Assembly: GCA_016182845.1 (NCBI GenBank)
Contig: JACPFT010000008.1
Span: 1-64,000, forward strand
Direction: 5' to 3'
Origin: Gammaproteobacteria bacterium
GTDB taxonomy: Bacteria; Pseudomonadota; Gammaproteobacteria; Enterobacterales; Permianibacteraceae
Length of the DNA: 64,000 nucleotides
The notes beneath the pieces are model-generated. The model was not told the DNA's origin, searched no databases, and saw only the letters and a list, made by a program, of their open reading frames with translations. The position numbers and the translations under genes were made by a program. This document shows, one piece after another, positions 1-7,772 of this stretch. Within the stretch, counting starts at the first letter, position 1, and every line of letters starts with the position of its first letter.

Positions 1-640
1 CCGGCTGCACCGCCGAGGCATCGTCCACCGGGCGCACGGTGATATCCAGGGTCGTCGAGGACCCGGTATTCAGGGTGTAGACCGCCTGGGGCATGACGCC
101 GTTCCAGTTGGCGGCCGGGGTGAAGACATAGCTCCCATCGGCATTGATCACCAGGCTGCCGATGCCATCGAGCACGGCGGTCTGGCCGGCCGTGTAGCTC
201 TGGCCATCGATGGTGAAGCTCACCACCGACAGGGTGCTGTCGATATCGGAATCGTTGGCCAGCACATTGCCGGTGGCCACCGTGTCCTCGTCGATGATCT
301 GGCTGTCCGGCTGCACCGCCGAGGCATCGTCCACCGGGCGCACGGTGATATCCAGGGTCGTCGAGGAGCCGGTATTCAGGGTGTAGACCGCCTGGGGCAT
401 CACCCCGTTCCAGTTGGCGGCCGGGGTGAAGCTGTAAGTGCCATCGGCATTGATGACCAGGGTGCCGATGCCGTCCAGCACCGCCGTCTGGCCGGCCGTG
501 TAGCTCTGGCCGTTGATCGTGAAGCTCACCACGCTGAGCGTGCTGTCGATATCGGAGTCATTGCCCAGCACATTGCCGGTCGCCACCGTGTCCTCGTCGA
601 TGATCTGGGCATCCGGCTGGACGATGGAGGGATCGTCCAC
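1..640 (-). repeat. 306-bp tandem repeats inside the adhesin gene
   Basis: Units begin at 1, 307 and 613 (each with CCGGCTG), an exact 306-bp period equal to 102 residues. The first two units are almost identical at DNA level; the third has diverged (ACGATGGAGG in place of CACCGCCGAGG). The array continues off the window edge and encodes VCBS/cadherin-like domains. Confidence 0.9.
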
Positions 641-1402
641 CGCAACCACGGTGATGGTCACGGTGCTGGTGGAGCTGCCGCCCTGGCCGTCGGTGATGGT
701 GTAGGTGATGACCACGGTGCCGCTGGTATTGGGCGCCGGCACGAAAGACAGCGTGCCGTCCGGGTTGATGGTGACCGTGCCTTCGCCCGAGGTCACGGCC
801 GCGCTCACCACGCTCAAGGGATCGCCTTCCGGGTCCGTGTCATTGCCCAGGACGTTAATGGTCAGGGGCGTGTCTTCGTCGGTGGTCACCGCGTCCGGGT
901 TGGCGGTAGGCGCGGTATTGGCTTCCGCGTCATTGCCACCCAGGAATTCGAAATCGGCCTCGCCGCCCTCGGCGCGCTCGCTGACCACGCCGCCGCTCAA
1001 GGTCTCGGCAATGCGCAGCAGGCGCACGAAATCATGGCCGGCATTGGCGCCGCCGCCACCCAGACCCGCCGCCGTGGCTTCCAGGTCGGTGCTCAGATCC
1101 CGGCCTTCGCGCAAGGCGGCCAGAACGGCCTCGGCATTGGCATCGCCCAGTACCGAGCCCTCGTCGGCCGCGATCTCGCCGCCCAGGAGATTGGCATCGA
1201 CCAGGAGCTCCTTGCCCGAGCCCAGGAGGAAGGGCTTGCCACCCTCCGGCGCCAGAACCACCTCGCCATCGCGGCCGGTCTGCACGGTCTCGCCGGCATA
1301 CAGGGCATCGCCGGCCTTGAGCAAACGGCGGTGACCGTCGGCGGCAACAGCGTAGACGGCATTTTTCACGGATTGCACGAGGGCGATGACGGCCAGGGCC
1401 AT
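1..1402 (-). CDS. Giant repeat adhesin of the LapA/BapA type, N-terminal 467 residues (gene continues past the window edge)
   Basis: Likely a very large surface adhesin exported by the type I system encoded just upstream. The start ATG is at 1402, with GGAG seven bases before it. Residues 1-125 resemble the retention module of LapA-type adhesins, the part that stays in the outer membrane channel. Residues 110-113 read TAAG, directly before a run of glycines, which is the form of the LapG protease site known in LapA. A cadherin/VCBS-like domain starts near residue 160 (NTAPTANPDAVTTDEDTPL), followed by 102-residue repeats with the DEDTVATGNVL motif. The C-terminal repeats and secretion signal lie outside the window. 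The periplasmic regulators LapD and LapG are not in the window, so cyclic-di-GMP control is inferred from the site alone. Confidence 0.9.
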   Translation of the reverse strand, partial: MALAVIALVQSVKNAVYAVAADGHRRLLKAGDALYAGETVQTGRDGEVVLAPEGGKPFLLGSGKELLVDANLLGGEIAADEGSVLGDANAEAVLAALREGRDLSTDLEATAAGLGGGGANAGHDFVRLLRIAETLSGGVVSERAEGGEADFEFLGGNDAEANTAPTANPDAVTTDEDTPLTINVLGNDTDPEGDPLSVVSAAVTSGEGTVTINPDGTLSFVPAPNTSGTVVITYTITDGQGGSSTSTVTITVVAVDDPSIVQPDAQIIDEDTVATGNVLGNDSDIDSTLSVVSFTINGQSYTAGQTAVLDGIGTLVINADGTYSFTPAANWNGVMPQAVYTLNTGSSTTLDITVRPVDDASAVQPDSQIIDEDTVATGNVLANDSDIDSTLSVVSFTIDGQSYTAGQTAVLDGIGSLVINADGSYVFTPAANWNGVMPQAVYTLNTGSSTTLDITVRPVDDASAVQP

Positions 1403-1499
1403 GGGGACACTCCATTGAATGGGATTTGTGGAGTGAGGAGACTAGGCGAGGGAAAGCGGGCTGGACATTGTCCTGTGGTACAGGGGAGGAAGAATGGGA

Positions 1500-1628
1500 T
1501 TAACCGCCAAGGCGCAGAGACGCCAAGGAAAAGCAGAAATGGAACCACATGGTCATGCCCAGGAACTTGTTTAGAAGGGCTAGTGCATCCCTCCTAACTT
1601 GGCGCCTTTGCGCCTTGGCGGTGAATTC
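1500..1628. repeat. Palindromic repeat pair, family A (REPIN-like)
   Basis: Two copies of an element with core ACCGCCAAGGCGC and CGCCAAG lie in inverted orientation at 1501-1529 and 1598-1628, between the LuxR-type gene and the adhesin gene. The same pair occurs at 18322-18552. This is the arrangement of REP doublets; no transposase is seen nearby. Confidence 0.75.
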
Positions 1629-1638
1629 TCTTCTCGAC

Positions 1639-2226
1639 TCACGCCCGCAACCTTAGCGCCAACTGTACCCGGTCTCTAACGCCCAGCTTGGCGAACACGC
1701 TGCTGAGATGGGCCTTGACCGTGCGCACCGTGATGTCCAGGCGGCTGGCGATTTCCTTGTTGACCAGGCCCTGGGCCGCGCATTCGGCGACGGCCTGTTC
1801 GCGTTCGGTGAGCGGTTCTCGCCAGGCCTCGCTCGGCGCCGGTAGGTTGGCGTTCAGCCCGCCCAGCAGGCGACTCAGCAACTCGCGGCCGACCCAGACC
1901 TCGCCGCTGGCAACCACCTCGAGGATCTGGCGCAGGGCGTCCGGCTCGGTGTAAGCATGGCAATAGCCGGCACAGCCGGACGCCAGGGCGGTCAGGCCGC
2001 GTTCCTGCTGGTGCAGGGGATCGGCCAGGACCAGGCGGCGGTTCTGCGTCAGCTCCGCCAGACGCTCGGGCATCAATAGCCCCGTCCCCAACAGGCTGGC
2101 GTCCAACAAGACCCAGCGCGCCTCCTCGCCCAGCTCGGCCAGGTCCGAGACGATTTCCGCGCCGCTCACGGCCTCCAACCAACGCGCCTTCAAGGCCTCA
2201 TCGGCGACGACAAACCACCAGTGCAT
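1639..2226 (-). CDS. LuxR-type transcriptional regulator with a degenerate receiver-like domain
   Basis: 195 residues. The C-terminal part (about 137-195) is a LuxR/GerE helix-turn-helix: LTEREQAVAECAAQG, then NKEIASRLDITVRTVKAHL. The N-terminal 120 residues have the length and rhythm of a receiver domain, with D9/E10 and a possible phosphoacceptor D42 (WVLLDAS). The usual Lys after strand 5 is not where expected (GYCHAYTEP). Phosphorylation is therefore uncertain and no kinase is adjacent. The ATG overlaps the TGA of the HlyD-like gene by one base, so it is translated from the secretion-system transcript. It lies between the secretion genes and the adhesin, so adhesin or biofilm control is the natural guess. 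Confidence 0.85.
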   Translation of the reverse strand: MHWWFVVADEALKARWLEAVSGAEIVSDLAELGEEARWVLLDASLLGTGLLMPERLAELTQNRRLVLADPLHQQERGLTALASGCAGYCHAYTEPDALRQILEVVASGEVWVGRELLSRLLGGLNANLPAPSEAWREPLTEREQAVAECAAQGLVNKEIASRLDITVRTVKAHLSSVFAKLGVRDRVQLALRLRA

Positions 2227-3644
2227 CAGGTTTCCCTCAAGGCGCCGGCCTTGGCGCGCAACAGCGGTTTCAGCAGATAGGACAGGATGCTGCGCTTGCC
2301 GGTCAGGATGTCCACCTCGGCGGTCATGCCCGGGATGATGGGCAGCTTGGCCTCGCCCAGGAAGGCGGCGCTGGTGCGCACCGTCACGATATAGAAGGCA
2401 TTGCCCTTCTCGTCGGTCACCGTGTCAGCGCCGATCTGCTCCACCTTGGCATCCAGGCCGCCGTAGACCGAGAAGTCGTAGGCGGTGAACTTGACCATGG
2501 CCGCCTGGCCCGGGCTGATGAAGGCGATGTCCTTGGGCAGGACCCGGGTCTCCAGCAGCAACGAATCCTCCAGGGGCACGATCTCCAGGATGTCCTTGCC
2601 CGGCTGGACCACGCCGCCCACGGTATTGGCGAAGAGCTGCTTGACGGTGCCGCGCACCGGCGAGCGCACGTCCGACTGCTTGACCCGATCCGCCAGGCCC
2701 ACCTGGCCTTCGGATAGGGCCTTCAACTTGGCGCTCACCTCGGACAGCTCGTTGCGGGTCTTGTTGCGCCAGGCGAAACCGACCTCGGCCAGCTTGCTCT
2801 CGGCCTCCTTGACCGCCGCCTCCAGGCCGGGAATGCGCGCCCGGGCGCCGTCGCGTTCGCCCAGCAGGCGCGCCACCTCGCGCTCCAGGCGCAGGAGTTC
2901 CACATCGGACACGGCGCCGCTGGCGACCAGGGGCTGGGTCAGCTTGAGTTCCTTCTGGACCAGGCCGTAGCTGGTACTGGCCTGGATCTCCTGGGCACGC
3001 ACCTGGGCCAGATCCTGGCTGCGCTGATTGACCTGCTCCTGGGCGCCGGTCAAGGCGGCCTGCAGCTCGGACTTGCTGGCATCGAAGAGGCGCAGCTCCT
3101 GGGCCACCAGTTCCGGGTCGGAGGCCAGCAACTCGGCCGGCGGCTCGAAGGCCTTGTCTTCGGCCACGGCGGCCAGGCGCAGGGCCTTGAGGCGCAGGGC
3201 ATCGACCTGGGCGACGTTCTCGCGCAGCGAGGAGGTGAAGCGGGTCGGGTCGATGCGCAGCAAGAGCTGGCCCTTGTCCACCACCGAGCCCTGGCGCACC
3301 AGCAACTCCTGGACGATGCCGCCGTCCAGGCTCTGGATCACCTGCACGGCGCTGGCCGGGACCACCTTGCCCTCGCCCTTGGCCATCTCGTCGATGCGCG
3401 AAAAGCCGGCCCAGACCAGGAGAGCGAGCACCAGGAACAGGGCGGTCCAGGACACGGCGCGCAGCCCCCGTGCGTCCTGCTCGATGATCTCCTGGGTCGC
3501 ATCCTCGACGAAGTCGATGTCGTCGCTTAAGGCCCGCCGCTCCCGCCAGTCCTCCAGGCTGTCGCCGACCAGGTGCGCCCAGGCCTGGAAATGCTGGAGG
3601 GCAAGCCGCCAACGCGGGGCGGGGGCGTTCATGGCCTCGTTCAT
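2226..3644 (-). CDS. Type I secretion membrane fusion protein (HlyD/LapC family)
   Basis: 472 residues, typical for the family. It has a cytoplasmic N-terminal tail, one membrane helix near residues 63-81 (AVSWTALFLVLALLVWAGF), a barrel/lipoyl segment (GGIVQELLVRQGSVVDKG), a long coiled-coil hairpin about 150-330, and the C-terminal beta part with PGMTAEVDILTGKRSILSYL typical of HlyD adaptors. It would bridge the inner-membrane ABC exporter and the TolC-like channel. The start overlaps the stop of the ABC gene by four bases (ATGA), and its stop overlaps the regulator start, so the three genes are translationally linked. Confidence 0.95.
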   Translation of the reverse strand: MNEAMNAPAPRWRLALQHFQAWAHLVGDSLEDWRERRALSDDIDFVEDATQEIIEQDARGLRAVSWTALFLVLALLVWAGFSRIDEMAKGEGKVVPASAVQVIQSLDGGIVQELLVRQGSVVDKGQLLLRIDPTRFTSSLRENVAQVDALRLKALRLAAVAEDKAFEPPAELLASDPELVAQELRLFDASKSELQAALTGAQEQVNQRSQDLAQVRAQEIQASTSYGLVQKELKLTQPLVASGAVSDVELLRLEREVARLLGERDGARARIPGLEAAVKEAESKLAEVGFAWRNKTRNELSEVSAKLKALSEGQVGLADRVKQSDVRSPVRGTVKQLFANTVGGVVQPGKDILEIVPLEDSLLLETRVLPKDIAFISPGQAAMVKFTAYDFSVYGGLDAKVEQIGADTVTDEKGNAFYIVTVRTSAAFLGEAKLPIIPGMTAEVDILTGKRSILSYLLKPLLRAKAGALRET

Positions 3645-5821
3645 GTCCCCGCCCCCTTGATCTTCCCCTCGCGCAGGGACTGCATGATCGCGTCACGCGG
3701 CCCGTCGGCGATGATCTGGCCCTGATCCAGGACGATCAGCCGGTCCACGCATTCCAGCAGGGCCGTGCGATGGGTCACGAGCAGCAGGGTGCGCTGGCCC
3801 AGGAAGGCCTTGAGGCGCTGCTTGAAGGCGGCCTCGGAGGCGAAATCCATGTGCGCGGTGGGTTCGTCCATTATCAGGATCGGCGGCTTGAGCAACAGGG
3901 CCCGGGCGATGACCACGGCCTGGCGCTGGCCGGTGGACAGGGACTCGCCGCGCTCGCCGATGGGCATGTCGAAGCCCAGGGGGTGGCGGTTGGCGAACTC
4001 GGTGACCCCGGCCAGGGCGGCGGCCTCCAGGATGCGCTTGTCGCCGATCTCCGGGGCGCCCAGGGTCAGGTTGTCGCGCAGGCTGCCGAAGAACAGGGTC
4101 GTGTCCTGGGGCACATAGCCCACGGCGCGGCGCAGCTCGGCCGGGTCCAGCTGGCGGGCATCGGCGCCGTCCAGGTAGACCGCGCCCTCGGTCGGCTGGT
4201 ACAGGCCCAGGATCAGGCGCTCCAGTGTGGTCTTGCCCGAGCCGACCCGGCCCAGGACGGCGACCTTCTCGCCGGGCTTGATACTGAAGCTCACCCGGCG
4301 CAGGGAGGGCTGTTCCCGGCCCGGGTAGGCGAAGCCGACCTCGCGGAACTCGATGCCGCCCTTGAATTCGTGGCGGGCCAGGAAGCTCTGCTCGGCGGGG
4401 CGCTCCACCGGCAGGCTCATCAGCTGGTCCATGGCGGCCAGGGCGGTGCGGGCGTTGTGGTACTGGGTGAGCAGGCCGGCGATGGCGCCCAAGGGCGCGA
4501 TGCCCCGCCCGGCCAGCATCATGGCGGCGATGAGTCCGCCCATGGAGGCCTCGCCGTCGGCCACCAGGTAGACGCCGGTGACCAGGACCGCCACCGAGGT
4601 CAGCTGCTGGATCAGGGCGGTGAAGCTTAAGGTCGTGCTCGACAGCAAGCGCAGCTTGCCGTTCACATGGGCGATGAAGCCGGTGGCATGCTCCCAGCGC
4701 CGCTGCATCTCCCCGCCGGCATTCAGGGCCTTGACCACTTCCAGGCCGGTCAGGCTCTCGATCAGGGTGGCATTGCGTAGAGAAGCCGCGCGCAGCGAGG
4801 AATCCGCCAGGGCCTCCATGCGCAGGCGCATCCACAACGAATAGCTCACCACGATGACGATGCTCACCAGGGCCGGGAGCACCAGGGGCCAGGCGATGAG
4901 GATCAAGACCAGGAGGAAGATCAGGATGAAGGGCACGTCGATCAGCGTGGTCACCGATGCCGAGGCGATAAAGTCGCGCACGCCCTCGAAGGCGCGCACG
5001 TTCGAGGCGAAGGAGCCCACCGAGGCCGGCCGTGCCTCCAGGCGCAGGCCCAGGATGCGCTCCATGATCAGGCTGGAGAGCTGGCCGTCGATGCGCTTGC
5101 TGGCCAGCTCCAGGACATAGGCGCGCAGGTTCTTGAGCAGGAAATCGAAGAGCAGGACCAGGAACACGCCAACGGCCAGGACCCAGAGCGTCTCGAAGGC
5201 CTTGTTGGGCACCACCCGGTCGTAGACGTTCATGGTGAACAAGGGCATGGCCAGGGCCAGGAGATTGACCAGGAAGGCCACCACCAGGACGTCGCGGTAC
5301 AGATGCCGCGCCTCGTAGAGCGCCCCCCAGAACCAGTGGCGCACGCGCAGCTTCCCGGTCTCCGGCGCCCGGGCGTCGAAGCGGAATTTGGGCCGCACGT
5401 AGATGGCGATGCCCGTATAGAGGTGCATCAGCTCGTCGCGGGTCAGGGGGATCTCGGTATCGCCGGTGCCCGGAAAGCGCAGCCGCGCCCGCCCGTCCTC
5501 GTCCCAGCCCATGAGCAAACAGGCACCCTTGTTGCGCAGCAGGAGGATGGCCGGCAAGAGCGGCGAGGGAATGGACTCCGGGGCGCGGCGCACCAGGCGC
5601 GTGTACAGCCCGGCACGCTTGGCGGCGCGCGGCAGCAGGGAGGGCGTGAGACGGTGATTGACCAGGGGCAGGCCGGCGGTCAGGCTTTCCCGGGATTGGG
5701 GGCGGCTATAGCGCCGCGACAGCAGGACCAGGCATTCCAGCAGCGGATCGTCGAGCAGGGGCGCCTCGTCGATGCCCCAGTCCTCGCGCTTGGCCCCGCC
5801 CTGCTCAACTGCCTGCGTCAT
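3641..5821 (-). CDS. Type I secretion ABC exporter with C39-like N-terminal domain (LapB/LssB family)
   Basis: 726 residues from the ATG at 5821; longer versions would need TTG or GTG starts, and the tail upstream of MTQAV looks non-conserved. Residues 30-150 form a C39 peptidase-like domain without the catalytic Cys, as expected for exporters of uncleaved adhesins. Six membrane helices follow (about 165-440). The ATPase has Walker A GRVGSGKTT near residue 525, signature LSTGQRQAV and Walker B ILIMDEPTAHMD. It powers export of the adhesin at the end of the operon. It lies 193 bases downstream of the TolC-like gene, with a palindromic repeat in between. Confidence 0.95.
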   Translation of the reverse strand: MTQAVEQGGAKREDWGIDEAPLLDDPLLECLVLLSRRYSRPQSRESLTAGLPLVNHRLTPSLLPRAAKRAGLYTRLVRRAPESIPSPLLPAILLLRNKGACLLMGWDEDGRARLRFPGTGDTEIPLTRDELMHLYTGIAIYVRPKFRFDARAPETGKLRVRHWFWGALYEARHLYRDVLVVAFLVNLLALAMPLFTMNVYDRVVPNKAFETLWVLAVGVFLVLLFDFLLKNLRAYVLELASKRIDGQLSSLIMERILGLRLEARPASVGSFASNVRAFEGVRDFIASASVTTLIDVPFILIFLLVLILIAWPLVLPALVSIVIVVSYSLWMRLRMEALADSSLRAASLRNATLIESLTGLEVVKALNAGGEMQRRWEHATGFIAHVNGKLRLLSSTTLSFTALIQQLTSVAVLVTGVYLVADGEASMGGLIAAMMLAGRGIAPLGAIAGLLTQYHNARTALAAMDQLMSLPVERPAEQSFLARHEFKGGIEFREVGFAYPGREQPSLRRVSFSIKPGEKVAVLGRVGSGKTTLERLILGLYQPTEGAVYLDGADARQLDPAELRRAVGYVPQDTTLFFGSLRDNLTLGAPEIGDKRILEAAALAGVTEFANRHPLGFDMPIGERGESLSTGQRQAVVIARALLLKPPILIMDEPTAHMDFASEAAFKQRLKAFLGQRTLLLVTHRTALLECVDRLIVLDQGQIIADGPRDAIMQSLREGKIKGAGT

Positions 5822-5898
5822 GCGTTTATCCCGAGCTCCGGTGGCCACCGAAAACAACGATAGTGCGGGAAAAAGACCAAATTTCCTAGTCGAAGAGT

Positions 5899-5993
5899 CC
5901 TTCGATACGGCCTCTTCGAGACCTACTCAGGACGAACGGTGTATAGGATACCCGTTCGTCCTGAGTAGCCCGCGCGAGCGGGCGTATCGAAGG
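5899..5993. repeat. Palindromic repeat pair, family B (REPIN-like)
   Basis: CCTTCGATACG with CTACTCAGGACGAACGG, then the inverted copy CCGTTCGTCCTGAGTAG with CGTATCGAAGG. It lies between the TolC-like gene and the ABC exporter. Other family B copies: 14842-14883, 24484-24512 (inside mksB), 41110-41197 and 58547-58640. Confidence 0.8.
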
Positions 5994-6014
5994 ACCGCGC
6001 CAGCACCTAAGGGC

Positions 6015-7433
6015 TCAGCGCAGGGCTGGCCCGCTGCTGAAGCCCGAGGGCATGGCGCCCGAGCCCGCCACCTGGGCGCAGCCGCTGGCATCCACCTCCG
6101 CCTCGCCGGCTTCCGCCGGGGCGTTCTTGGCCAGGCCGTTCAGGCCAAGGGTCGGCAGCAGCCGGCCCAGCGGCGCCAGGACGCGGGCGCGGGCCAGCTC
6201 CAGGTCGTAGCCGGCATTGGCCTGGGCGCGGCGCGAATCGAACAGCTCGTTCTCGGTGTCCAGCAAGTCCAGCAGGGTGCGCTGACCCAGGTCGAACTGC
6301 TGGCGATAGGCATCGCGCACCTTGCGGGTGGACAGCTCGTGCTGGCCCAGAAAGTCCAGCTGCTCGTTCAGGCGCAGGCCGTCGTTCCAGGCGATGCTCA
6401 CGGTCTGGCTGAGGTCGCGGCAGGCCTTGTCGCGCAGATCCTGGGCCTGGGACAGCAGATGGGCGGCGCGGGACACGCGGGCCCGATCGGCGCCGCCGTT
6501 GAACAGGTTGTAGCTGAAGGCGACTTCCACGGCCGAACTCCGGCTCTCACCGGTCAGGCCATTCTGGTTGCGGGTCAGATCCTCGCTGGCGCGCAGCTCC
6601 AGGGTCGGGTAGTAGCCGCTCTTGGCGGAATCCTGGCTGGCGCGGGCGGCGGCGGTGCCGGCCAGGGCGGCGCGCAGGGCCGGCGCCTGGGCCAGGCTAC
6701 CCTGCCACAGGGCTGCTTCGGCCGGCAACTTGGCGGCGAAAGACTCCACCGGTGCCAGGCTGTCGGCAGGCAGCTCGCCGACCAGGCGGCGGTAGCGGGC
6801 CGAAACATCATGCAGATTGGCCTGTTCGGTCAGCCAGTTGGACTTGGCCAGGGCCAGGCGGCCTGAGGCCTGCTCCAGGTCAACGCCCTTGCTGACCCCG
6901 GCCCGGGCGCGCTGCTCCAGCTGCTTGGTGATGGTCAGATGGGTCTCGTAATTGTCCTTGGCGAACTGGCTCAGCTGGCGATAGCGCAGCACGTCCAAAT
7001 AGGTGCGCACGACGTCCTGGGCGGTCTCCTCGGAGATCGCCACCAGCTCGTGGAAGCGAGCACGCTCTTCATGGCCCAGGCGGGAAATCTCGCCGGAAGT
7101 GGCGAAGCCGTCGAAAATCAGCTGGCGCACGGACAAGGCGGCGCCGTGGCGCTCGAACTCGCGCTCGGAGGTGAAATCCGGACGATCCAGGCGTTCCCGG
7201 GCATAGCCGGCATTCAGATCGACGCGCGGCAGCCAGCCGCTACGTCCGATGGCGGTCTCCTCGCCGGCACCCTGGAAGCGGTGCCAGGCGGCCAGGACCT
7301 CCGGGTTCTCCAGCACGGCCTTTTCCACCGCCTGGTTCAGGGTTTCCGCCGGCTGGGCGCAGGCCTGGCCCGACAACATGAGCATGCCCATCGTCAACGC
7401 GGAAACCCGCCCAGGCTTAATACGAACAACCAT
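6015..7433 (-). CDS. TolC-family outer membrane channel of the adhesin secretion system (LapE/AggA-like)
   Basis: 472 residues. Signal peptide with likely cleavage after QACA (about residue 26). Two outer-membrane-efflux repeats follow: ETLNQAVEKAVLENPEVLAAW opens the first helix pair, and RSSAVEVAFSYNLFNGG with SRAAHLLSQAQDLRDKACRD marks the second. It forms the trimeric outer membrane duct for the ABC/HlyD pair. The start has GGGAGAGGGAC directly upstream. It is the first gene of the cluster in transcription order. The C-terminal 45 residues are a Gly/Ala-rich tail without obvious structure. Confidence 0.93.
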   Translation of the reverse strand: MVVRIKPGRVSALTMGMLMLSGQACAQPAETLNQAVEKAVLENPEVLAAWHRFQGAGEETAIGRSGWLPRVDLNAGYARERLDRPDFTSEREFERHGAALSVRQLIFDGFATSGEISRLGHEERARFHELVAISEETAQDVVRTYLDVLRYRQLSQFAKDNYETHLTITKQLEQRARAGVSKGVDLEQASGRLALAKSNWLTEQANLHDVSARYRRLVGELPADSLAPVESFAAKLPAEAALWQGSLAQAPALRAALAGTAAARASQDSAKSGYYPTLELRASEDLTRNQNGLTGESRSSAVEVAFSYNLFNGGADRARVSRAAHLLSQAQDLRDKACRDLSQTVSIAWNDGLRLNEQLDFLGQHELSTRKVRDAYRQQFDLGQRTLLDLLDTENELFDSRRAQANAGYDLELARARVLAPLGRLLPTLGLNGLAKNAPAEAGEAEVDASGCAQVAGSGAMPSGFSSGPALR

Positions 7434-7772
7434 GTCCCTCTCCCTTTTTTGCGTTTTATCTGTCTATGCGATGCGTGCCGATTTCAGCATGCTTTGCTTC
7501 GATTCCGGTAAAAACCGGGGAAAACCCCTAGCCAACCCAGATAACACAGGCCCGTTTCGGCCAACCTGCGGCTATTCGGTCAAATGCAAGCCCAAAATAT
7601 TACTCGAAATGGTGCGAGTTATGTCAAAAAACGTGCGCTATGTCACGATTTCTCATGAACAGCGAATAGTATCCAGGGTTTCGCAGAGCGAACGCCCGGG
7701 AAGGAGGAAGACGGGATTAAGTCGCCGGCAAGCTGGGGGGTGAAAATGCCGCGCGCGCCGTCGCTTGGACCA
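7434..7772. other. Intergenic region upstream of the secretion cluster
   Basis: 339 bases without a gene, A/T-rich in its middle. It must hold the promoter of the TolC-like gene, but I see no convincing -35/-10 pair. TATGTCA occurs twice in direct orientation at 7620-7626 and 7639-7645, 19 bases apart, a possible regulator site. Nothing else is recognised. Confidence 0.4.

Noticed and set aside
1032-1415. Alternative ATG (CATTCAATGGAG) for a small gene at the adhesin start
   Set aside because: It is out of frame with the retention module and yields an Arg/Gly-rich peptide; the ATG at 1402 fits the family and has a ribosome site.
7620-7645. TATGTCA direct repeats as a defined operator
   Set aside because: Only seven bases repeated twice in an A/T-rich gap; not distinguishable from chance without comparison.
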